Below are positions 6,620-11,490 of a stretch of 11,490 nt of DNA, one piece after another. Numbering within the stretch: position 1 is the first letter of the stretch; every line of letters begins with the position of its first letter. The DNA is from Candidatus Omnitrophota bacterium. GTDB lineage: Bacteria > Omnitrophota > Gorgyraeia > Aquiviventales > Aquiviventaceae. The stretch lies in contig JACQRD010000051.1 in assembly GCA_016206675.1 (NCBI GenBank), forward strand, positions 1 through 11,490, read 5' to 3'. A program made the position numbers and the translations under genes. A model generated the notes under the pieces. The model ran no database searches. It was not told where the DNA came from and saw only the letters and a program-made list of their open reading frames with translations.

Positions 6620-7340
6620 GCAGCTCTACGAGGGCAAGGCCAAGATCCTCTACGAGACGGACGACCCGGAGGTGCTGCTGCAGTACTTCAAGGACGACGC
6701 CACCGCCTTCAACGCGCAGAAGCGCGGCACGATTGTCGACAAAGGGGTGTGCAACAACCGCATTTCCGCCGCGCTCTTCACCTACTTGGAAGGCAAAGGC
6801 GTGCGCACGCACTTCGTCAAGCAGGTGGATGACCGCTCCATGCTCGTCAAGCGGGTGGCGATCGTGCCGCTGGAGGTGACCATCCGCAATATCACCGCGG
6901 GCGGCATGAGCCGGCTGTTGGGGATTGAGGAAGGCATCGTGCTGACGCCTCCGGTGTTCGAGTGGCACTACAAGTCGGATGCGCTGGGCGATCCGCTCAT
7001 CAACGACGACCACATTCTCTCGCAGGGCTGGGCGACGGCGCAGGAGTTGGCGCGCATCCGCTCGGAGTCCTTCAAAGTCAACGACGCGCTGAAGGCCTTC
7101 TTCAACGAGCGCAAGATCGACCTGGTGGACTTCAAGCTGGAATTTGGCCGCTTCAAGGGGACGATTCTGCTGGCCGATGAGATTTCGCCCGACACGATGC
7201 GGCTGTGGGAGCACGGCACGCGCACGAAACTCGACAAGGACCGCTTCCGCCGCGACCTGGGCGATGTGGAAGCGGCCTACAAAGAAGTCCTCCGCCGCGT
7301 CTTGGGTGAGAAGTCCCAAGCGGTAGGGGCCGCTCAATGA
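6606..7340 (+). CDS. purC: Phosphoribosylaminoimidazole-succinocarboxamide synthase (SAICAR synthetase)
   Basis: PurC joins aspartate to CAIR with ATP to give SAICAR, the substrate of PurB. The 244-residue length is normal. Family motifs are clear: LYEGKAKILY at residues 7-16 (nucleotide-binding lysines), FNAQKRGTIVDKG, the PLEVTIRNITAGG segment, LVDFKLEFGRF with Asp175, and LADEISPDTMRLW with DEISPD at 191-196. The ATG at 6606 has GGAG at 6595-6598 with a 7-base spacer and overlaps the lipoprotein end by 14 bases. The last ten residues (GEKSQAVGAAQ) are not conserved. A long heptamer fold-back separates it from purS. Confidence 0.97.
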   Translation: MNRGKQLYEGKAKILYETDDPEVLLQYFKDDATAFNAQKRGTIVDKGVCNNRISAALFTYLEGKGVRTHFVKQVDDRSMLVKRVAIVPLEVTIRNITAGGMSRLLGIEEGIVLTPPVFEWHYKSDALGDPLINDDHILSQGWATAQELARIRSESFKVNDALKAFFNERKIDLVDFKLEFGRFKGTILLADEISPDTMRLWEHGTRTKLDKDRFRRDLGDVEAAYKEVLRRVLGEKSQAVGAAQ

Positions 7341-7351
7341 GCAGCGATAGA

Positions 7352-7480
7352 AAATCCCAAGCCCTAAATTCCAAGCACCAAATAAGCACCAAATCCCAAG
7401 CACCAAGCACCAAACGGGTTGGAGTTTGGGAGTTGGAAGTTGGGATTTATTTGGGATTTGGGATTTGGGATTTGGTGCTT
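7352..7480. repeat. Long heptamer fold-back between purC and purS, element G
   Basis: The left arm (7352-7418) reads as heptamers: AAATCCC, AAGCCCT, AAATTCC, AAGCACC, then a four-base AAAT, then AAGCACC, AAATCCC, AAGCACC, AAGCACC, AAACGGG. The right arm (7419-7480) is TTGGGAT/TTTGGGA-type heptamers, interrupted once by a four-base TTTA, and ends in GGTGCTT. The stem is imperfect but about 60 bases long. The off-register tetramer occurs in both arms at about the same depth. The right arm ends 5 bases before the purS ATG, leaving no recognisable Shine-Dalgarno. Confidence 0.92.
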
Positions 7481-7485
7481 GCGTG

Positions 7486-7728
7486 ATGAAGGCCAAAGTC
7501 TACATCACGCTCAAGCCGGGTTTGCTGGACGCGCAGGGCAAGACGGTCAAGAGTGCGTTGGATTCGCTGGGGTTCAAGGGGGTACGCGAGGTCCGCATGG
7601 GCAAGTACATCGAGCTCGACCTCAACGGCGCGAAGGCGGCGACGGCGAAGAAAGAGGTCGAGCGCATGTGCGCCAAGCTCCTCGCTAACCCGATTATCGA
7701 GAATTATCACGTGGAAGTAGAGCGGTAA
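7486..7728 (+). CDS. purS: Phosphoribosylformylglycinamidine synthase subunit PurS
   Basis: PurS is the small bridging subunit of the three-part FGAM synthase; it holds PurQ and the small PurL together so ammonia can pass between them. The 80-residue product matches the family in length and pattern: MKAKVYITLKPGLLD, then GKTVKSALDSLGF, VREVRMGKYIEL and the C-terminal NPIIENYHVEVE. ATG 7486 is chosen because it opens the conserved first strand; an upstream ATG at 7426 in frame would add only residues encoded by the heptamer repeat. No clear Shine-Dalgarno is present, since repeat DNA runs to within 5 bases of the start. purQ and purL follow after a two-gene insertion. Confidence 0.95.
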   Translation: MKAKVYITLKPGLLDAQGKTVKSALDSLGFKGVREVRMGKYIELDLNGAKAATAKKEVERMCAKLLANPIIENYHVEVER

Positions 7729-7737
7729 ACGGTCCTC

Positions 7738-7935
7738 ATGCGGAAGGTCCAGGTGCATAAGGCGCGGTCATGGCGCGAGGCAGAGGCCTTCAACGCGCGC
7801 TTCTGGCGGCAGGCCGGGGCGCCAGCTCGCCTGTCGGCGGTGTGGCTCATGGTGGGGGAGTTCTTAAAATTGCGGGGCAAGTCCAGTGGTCAGCCCAGAC
7901 TACGAAGATCTGTTCAGAACGTTGAACGCCAATAA
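7738..7935 (+). CDS. Small protein paired with a nucleotidyltransferase-like gene
   Basis: This 65-residue basic protein starts 9 bases after purS and overlaps the next gene by 50 bases. It contains a charged helix (SWREAEAFNARFWRQ), a hydrophobic helix (ARLSAVWLMVGEFL) and a basic ending RLRRSVQNVERQ. From memory, small genes with an R.FW..., W..V/L and RLxR..xxVER layout commonly sit just upstream of MNT-like nucleotidyltransferase genes, so I read it as the partner of the next gene, perhaps an antitoxin or accessory protein. That role is inferred from position only. The overlap suggests translational coupling. No known domain can be named with confidence. Confidence 0.62.
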   Translation: MRKVQVHKARSWREAEAFNARFWRQAGAPARLSAVWLMVGEFLKLRGKSSGQPRLRRSVQNVERQ

Positions 7936-8344
7936 GGTCAAGTACTTCGTGGTTGGAGCTCATGCCGTTGCCTTCTACGCGGAGCCGCGCTTCACAAAGG
8001 ACTTGGACGTCTGGATTCCCGCGGTTCTGAACGACCCGCGGCGGGTTTACACGGCGTTGAAAAACTTTGGAGCGCCGCTGCGGGGCATCAGGCCCGAAGA
8101 CTTCCAGGATCCGAAGATGATTCTGCAAATCGGCGTAGCTCCGGTGCGCATCGATCTCCTCGTGAGCCTGCCGGGGGTGACGGCTCAAGAAGCGTGGAAG
8201 CATCGCAAGAGAAGCCGCTACGGGAAGACCTCCATTTCTATCTTGGGGCTTGCGCAGTTGATCATGGCCAAGAGAGCGTTAGGACGGCCCCAAGATCGAC
8301 TGGATCTTACGAGGCTTTTGGCAAGGGCGAAACGTCAGCGCTGA
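7886..8344 (+). CDS. MNT-like nucleotidyltransferase-fold protein
   Basis: The 152-residue protein looks like a minimal nucleotidyltransferase of the kind found in toxin-antitoxin and AbiEii-related cassettes. Residues 18-43 (VKYFVVGAHAVAFYAEPRFTKD, then DVW) carry the core: a strand, a glycine motif (G24, with Ala at the next position instead of the usual Gly/Ser), a basic TKD and Asp39-x-Asp41 as metal ligands. VRIDLLVSL provides the third acidic residue, Asp90. The C-terminal LGLAQLIMAKRALGRPQDRLDL is the usual helix that follows. GTG 7886 has GGGG at about 8 bases upstream. The cassette interrupts the purS-purQ pair, which normally adjoin, and purQ follows 13 bases on. Whether it modifies RNA, protein or nothing cannot be told from sequence. 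Confidence 0.78.
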   Translation: MVSPDYEDLFRTLNANKVKYFVVGAHAVAFYAEPRFTKDLDVWIPAVLNDPRRVYTALKNFGAPLRGIRPEDFQDPKMILQIGVAPVRIDLLVSLPGVTAQEAWKHRKRSRYGKTSISILGLAQLIMAKRALGRPQDRLDLTRLLARAKRQR

Positions 8345-8357
8345 TGGCGATCGTTGG

Positions 8358-9023
8358 ATGAAATTCGGCGTGGTGGTGTTTCCAGGCTCCAACTGCGACC
8401 AGGACTGCGTGCATGTCCTGAAAGGTGTGCTCCAGCAGCCCACGGTGACCTTGTGGCACCAGGAGACCGCGCTGCGCGGCTGCGACGCGGTGGTGTTGCC
8501 CGGGGGGTTTAGCTACGGCGACTACCTGCGCACCGGGGCCATCGCGCACCTCGCACCGATCATGGGCGCGATCAAAGCCTTCGCGCGCGACGGCGGGCTG
8601 GTCATCGGCATCTGCAACGGGTTTCAGATTTTGCTGGAGAGCGGCCTCTTGCCGGGTGCCATGCTGCGCAACACCGGCCTGCGGTTTATCTGCCGGGAGG
8701 TGACGCTGCGCGTTGAGCGCACAGACACGCCGTTTACGAACCGGTTCGAGCTGGGACAGGTCGTGCGCATGCCGATCGCGCACAATGAGGGGCGGTACAC
8801 CATCGACGCGAAGGAGCTGAAAGAGATCCAGCGGCAAGTGGTGTTCCGCTACGAGGGCGAAAATCCGAACGGCTCAGTCGACGCGATCGCCGGCATCACG
8901 AACAAGGCCGGCAACGTCCTGGGCATGATGCCGCATCCGGAGCGCGCCTGCGAAGCGCTGCTGGGTTCTGAGGACGGCCGGCTGGTCTTCGAGTCAATGC
9001 TTGAGGCACATGCGAATGTCTAA
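8358..9023 (+). CDS. purQ: Phosphoribosylformylglycinamidine synthase subunit PurQ (glutaminase)
   Basis: PurQ hydrolyses glutamine and passes ammonia to PurL for conversion of FGAR to FGAM. The 221-residue product is a class I glutamine amidotransferase with the full triad: Cys86 in GICNGFQ, and His193 and Glu195 in MMPHPERA. FPGSNCDQD near the N-terminus, PGGFSYGDYLRTGAIA (oxyanion region) and PIAHNEGRY are also family hallmarks. ATG 8358 opens the conserved first strand; no strong Shine-Dalgarno precedes it, so coupling with the upstream gene 13 bases away is likely. Its end overlaps the purL start by 8 bases. Confidence 0.97.
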   Translation: MKFGVVVFPGSNCDQDCVHVLKGVLQQPTVTLWHQETALRGCDAVVLPGGFSYGDYLRTGAIAHLAPIMGAIKAFARDGGLVIGICNGFQILLESGLLPGAMLRNTGLRFICREVTLRVERTDTPFTNRFELGQVVRMPIAHNEGRYTIDAKELKEIQRQVVFRYEGENPNGSVDAIAGITNKAGNVLGMMPHPERACEALLGSEDGRLVFESMLEAHANV

Positions 9024-11490
9024 CAATGGTGCTTCGGCTGTCATTGAGGCGGGTCCTGCCGCTGCGCCACCCCACGGCGGTCCTCGGCGGCGGGGGCTGC
9101 TTCGGAAAGCGGTGGTACCTTGCCCCCCATCCCCCGTTTATCCGCCTGCGGGCCGGCGTGGGGGCCCCGGCTCCGCGTCACCCGCCATCCAACAAGCCGA
9201 AGCCTCGGCAACACCAGTCGCTGTGCTGAAGCGGGTGGCGAAGTCGCACAATCTCACGGTTCAGCAATACGAACAGGTCGTCCGCATCTTAGGTCGGCAA
9301 CCCACGCTGACAGAGGTTGGGATTTTTGGTGTTAGTTGGTCTGAGCACTGTTGTTATGCGAGTTCCAAGATCTATCTGAAGCAGTTTCCGACGAAGGGCA
9401 AGCGGATCCTGGTGCCGGCGGGGAAAGAAAACGCCGGCGTCGTGGATCTCGGGGATGGGGTCGCGGTCGCCTTCAAAGTGGAAAGCCACAACCACCCCTC
9501 GGCGATTGAGCCGGTGCAGGGGGCAGCCACCGGCGTCGGCGGTATTCTCCGCGACATCTTCACGATGGGTGCGCGGCCGGTTGCGCTGTTTGATTCGCTG
9601 CGGTTCGGGCCGCTGGACGGAGACGCCCGGACGGCCTTTCTCTTTGAAGGGGTCGTGCAGGGCATCGCCGGCTACGGCAACTGCGTCGGCGTGCCGACGG
9701 TCGGCGGCGAAATCCTGTTTGATCCGTCGTATCGCGGCAATCCGCTGGTCAACGTGATGTGCATCGGCCTGCTCTCCAAGAAGCAGCTCGCGCACGGGGC
9801 CGCGCAGGGCATCGGCAACCCGGTGATCTACGTCGGCTCCTCCACCGGCCGCGACGGATTGGGCGGGGCCAGCTTTGCCTCGCGCGACCTGGAAGAGGGC
9901 GACGCGGACCGGCCCGCGGTGCAAATCGGCGATCCGTTCACGGAGAAGTGCCTGATTGAAGCGACGCTGGAAGCGCTGGCGACGGGCGATGTGGTTGGCA
10001 TCCAGGACATGGGGGCCGCCGGGCTGACGTGCTCCACCTGCGAGATGCCCTCGCGCGGCGGCACTGGCATTGAAATCGACGTCGCTCTGGTGCCGCGGCG
10101 CGAAGAGGGCATGATCCCACCACCTGCTGCCGCGCCGAAGGCGCGCGCCGCAAAGCGGCAGTCGCTTTCAGCGACTCCAGCAGGTGGTGAGATGACGCCG
10201 TATGAGGTCATGCTCTCCGAGTCGCAGGAGCGGATGCTGCTAGTGGCGAAGAAGGGCCGCGAGAGCACGATCAAAAAGATTTTCGCCAAATGGGGCCTCA
10301 ACGCAGTGGAGATCGGCCGGGTGACGGCCGATGGCCGCATGCGGGTCAGAGACGGCGGCGCCGTCGTCGCCGACATTCCGGTCAAGGCCCTGACGAGCGA
10401 AGCGCCGGTCTACCACCGGCCGGTGCGGCGGCCGCGCTATCTCTCCAAGGCGCAGCAATGGCCGCTGAAGCGCCTGCCGCAGCCGAAGGATTTCAACGCC
10501 GCGCTGCTGACGCTGCTCGGTTCGCCGACGATTGCGAATAAGGCGCACGTGTTTGAGCAATACGACCACATGGTGCAGACGAATACGGCCGTGCTGCCGG
10601 GTCGAGCCGATGCGGCCGTCTTGAGGCTCAAAGGCAGCGAGAAGTTCCTGGCGGCCACCATCGACGGCAATGGCCGCTACTGCTACCTCGATCCCTATGA
10701 GGGCGGCAAGGCGGTGGTGGCTGAAGCGGCGCGCAACCTGGTCTGCGTGGGGGCTACGCCGCTGGCGATCACCGACTGCCTGAATTTCGGCAGCCCGCTC
10801 GATCCGGAGATCATGTGGCAGTTTCGTGAATGCGTGCGCGGCATCGGCGACGCGTGCCGCGCCTTCGAAACACCAGTCACCGGCGGCAACGTGAGCTTCT
10901 ACAATCAGGGTTCGCGCGGGGCGATTGACCCAACACCGATCGTAGGAATGATTGGAGTGATCGAAACAGGAAGTTGGAAGCAGGAAGCTGGAAAAGGCCG
11001 AATCCAGCCTCCAGCCTCCAGCCTCCAACTTCCGCTCACAGCGAACTTCAAGGATGCGGGGGATGTCATCGTGCTGCTGGGTGAAACCCGGGAGGAGCTG
11101 GGCGGCAGCGAGTATCTCCTCGCGATCCACAGCAAGAAAGCGGGACGGCCGCCGCGGGTTGATCTGGCGCAGGAGCGCGCGCTGCAACAGGTGATGCTGG
11201 AGGCGGCTCGACAAGAGTGGCTCAAGTCGGCGCATGACTGCTCGGAGGGCGGGTTGGCGGTGGCCTTGGCGGAGTGCTGCATCATAGATGAGCAGCATCT
11301 CATTGGAGCCACGGTTCAGTTCGGTGTTCGGTGTTCGGTGTTCGGAGCAGGGCCTACTACGAACTACGAACTCCGAACTACGAACATCCGCTCCGATGCA
11401 CTTCTTTTTGGAGAATCGGCTGGACGGATTGTGATCAGTTGCGAGCGGCGCTTTGTCGAGCCGCTGCTGGCCCTGGCCAAGAAGCACGGC
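9016..11490 (+). CDS. purL: Phosphoribosylformylglycinamidine synthase subunit PurL, small type, with four insertions (3' end outside window)
   Basis: PurL makes FGAM from FGAR, ATP and ammonia. The frame is open to the window end: 825 residues without a stop, already longer than the usual 720-770. Key parts are present: SWSEHCCYASSK with His111, VESHNHPSAIEP at 155-165, GGILRDIFTMGARP, the glycine-rich STGRDGLGGASFAS, TPYEVMLSESQERML, a second-half YDHMVQTNT, and GGNVSFYNQ. ATG 9016 overlaps purQ (ATGTCTAA), with GAGG about 9 bases upstream. Extra material maps to four translated repeats: residues about 5-69, 367-393, 651-672 and 769-790. Between them the match to PurL looks normal and no frame is broken. 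GTG 9223 is an alternative start without a ribosome-binding site; it would remove the first insertion. The inserted segments look disordered and probably sit in surface loops. Confidence 0.95.
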   Translation, partial: MSNNGASAVIEAGPAAAPPHGGPRRRGLLRKAVVPCPPSPVYPPAGRRGGPGSASPAIQQAEASATPVAVLKRVAKSHNLTVQQYEQVVRILGRQPTLTEVGIFGVSWSEHCCYASSKIYLKQFPTKGKRILVPAGKENAGVVDLGDGVAVAFKVESHNHPSAIEPVQGAATGVGGILRDIFTMGARPVALFDSLRFGPLDGDARTAFLFEGVVQGIAGYGNCVGVPTVGGEILFDPSYRGNPLVNVMCIGLLSKKQLAHGAAQGIGNPVIYVGSSTGRDGLGGASFASRDLEEGDADRPAVQIGDPFTEKCLIEATLEALATGDVVGIQDMGAAGLTCSTCEMPSRGGTGIEIDVALVPRREEGMIPPPAAAPKARAAKRQSLSATPAGGEMTPYEVMLSESQERMLLVAKKGRESTIKKIFAKWGLNAVEIGRVTADGRMRVRDGGAVVADIPVKALTSEAPVYHRPVRRPRYLSKAQQWPLKRLPQPKDFNAALLTLLGSPTIANKAHVFEQYDHMVQTNTAVLPGRADAAVLRLKGSEKFLAATIDGNGRYCYLDPYEGGKAVVAEAARNLVCVGATPLAITDCLNFGSPLDPEIMWQFRECVRGIGDACRAFETPVTGGNVSFYNQGSRGAIDPTPIVGMIGVIETGSWKQEAGKGRIQPPASSLQLPLTANFKDAGDVIVLLGETREELGGSEYLLAIHSKKAGRPPRVDLAQERALQQVMLEAARQEWLKSAHDCSEGGLAVALAECCIIDEQHLIGATVQFGVRCSVFGAGPTTNYELRTTNIRSDALLFGESAGRIVISCERRFVEPLLALAKKHG
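9031..9203. repeat. Inverted repeat encoding the PurL N-terminal extension, element K
   Basis: GCTTCGGCT (9031-9039) and AGCCGAAGC (9195-9203) pair. After 8 unmatched bases on each side, GGCGGGT (9048-9054) and ACCCGCC (9180-9186) pair in register. Further in, CCCCACGGCG and a CGGCGTGGGG string pair with one mismatch. The element is translated in frame as a proline-, arginine- and glycine-rich stretch that other PurL proteins lack. Confidence 0.65.
10111..10195. repeat. ATGA-flanked inverted repeat inserted in purL, element H
   Basis: The termini TCCCACCACCTGCTG and CAGCAGGTGGTGAGA match those of element E at purB and are again flanked by ATGA (10111-10114 and 10192-10195). Three perfect hairpins lie between them: GCGCC/GGCGC (10132-10144), GCCGC/GCGGC (10147-10159) and GTCGCT/AGCGAC (10161-10175). 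The net gain is 81 bases, or 27 codons, between GM and TPYE of a highly conserved PurL stretch. Confidence 0.88.
10968..11033. repeat. Heptamer inverted repeat inserted in purL, element I
   Basis: Left heptamers are AGGAAGT, TGGAAGC, AGGAAGC and TGGAAAA (10968-10995); right heptamers are CCAGCCT three times, then CCAACTT (11004-11031). The right arm is the reverse complement of the left apart from one recurring position. It is read in frame as about 22 residues (starting TGSWKQEAGK) between GVIE and PLTANFKDAGDV. Confidence 0.93.
11318..11386. repeat. Heptamer inverted repeat inserted in purL, element J
   Basis: Left heptamers are AGTTCGG and TGTTCGG three times (11318-11345); right heptamers are TACGAAC, TACGAAC, TCCGAAC and TACGAAC (11358-11385). 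The shared core GTTCG/CGAAC pairs, and the other two bases of most units do not. It is read in frame as about 22 residues between GATVQF and the conserved DALLFGES segment. Confidence 0.93.

Noticed and set aside
6158..7480. Possible CRISPR arrays from the short repeats
   Set aside because: Repeats are contiguous 7-nt words without unique spacers, they are inverted rather than direct arrays, and no cas genes are present.
6561..7496. Minus-strand open frame (311 codons) opposite purC and the purC-purS repeat
   Set aside because: Shadow of purC; its N-terminal part is only translated heptamer repeat (KSQIPN-type residues).
9024..9222. Possible frameshift or gap between purQ and purL
   Set aside because: The PurL frame is open continuously from the ATG at 9016; the unconserved stretch is explained by an in-frame inverted repeat.
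10240..11487. Long minus-strand open frame (415 codons) opposite purL
   Set aside because: Antisense to conserved PurL sequence, and it runs through translated repeats; no family resemblance.

Overview
The window is a GC-rich, gene-dense stretch from what looks like an uncultured Gram-negative, oxygen-respiring bacterium. The evidence for this is lipoproteins with lipoboxes, cytochrome oxidase subunits and an oxygen-dependent fatty-acid desaturase. FGAM synthase is split into PurS, PurQ and a small-type PurL, which argues against Beta- and Gammaproteobacteria, where one large PurL is usual. I cannot assign a phylum from sequence alone; a candidate phylum known mainly from metagenomes would fit.

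Layout. Positions 2-948 hold the end of one DUF3332-like protein and a complete DUF3332-like lipoprotein that resembles it. Positions 981-2010 encode subunits III and IV of a haem-copper cytochrome c oxidase; the catalytic subunits are not in the window. A terminator at 2045-2079 separates them from a convergent minus-strand pair: an acyl-CoA desaturase and, upstream of it, a sigma-factor-like protein of unknown role. A divergent plus-strand gene at 3888 encodes a two-helix membrane protein. From 4511 a very good sigma-70 promoter drives a purine operon that runs off the window: purB, a PEGA-type lipoprotein, purC, purS, a two-gene nucleotidyltransferase cassette, purQ and purL. Together purC, purS, purQ, purL and purB cover FGAM synthesis, SAICAR synthesis and the adenylosuccinate lyase steps.

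The most striking content is between and inside the genes. At least ten fold-back (inverted-repeat) elements lie in 11.5 kb. Six of them (928-971, 2011-2041, 6158-6244, 7352-7480, 10968-11033, 11318-11386) share an architecture rather than a sequence: each arm is built of 7-nt words, and the second arm is roughly the reverse complement of the first, but the words differ from element to element. Another element (1582-1719) uses mainly 13-nt words and fills the coxC-coxD junction. A separate pair (4675-4830 and 10111-10195) shares about 15-nt inverted termini and is flanked by ATGA both times. Several elements are translated: purL carries four in-frame insertions, purB a short one, and the signal peptide of the PEGA lipoprotein is written almost entirely in heptamers. 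The elements cluster at gene edges and in purL; the 2096-4514 block has none that I could see.

No transposase, reverse transcriptase or CRISPR machinery is visible, so whatever makes or moves these elements is encoded elsewhere or is a replication process.
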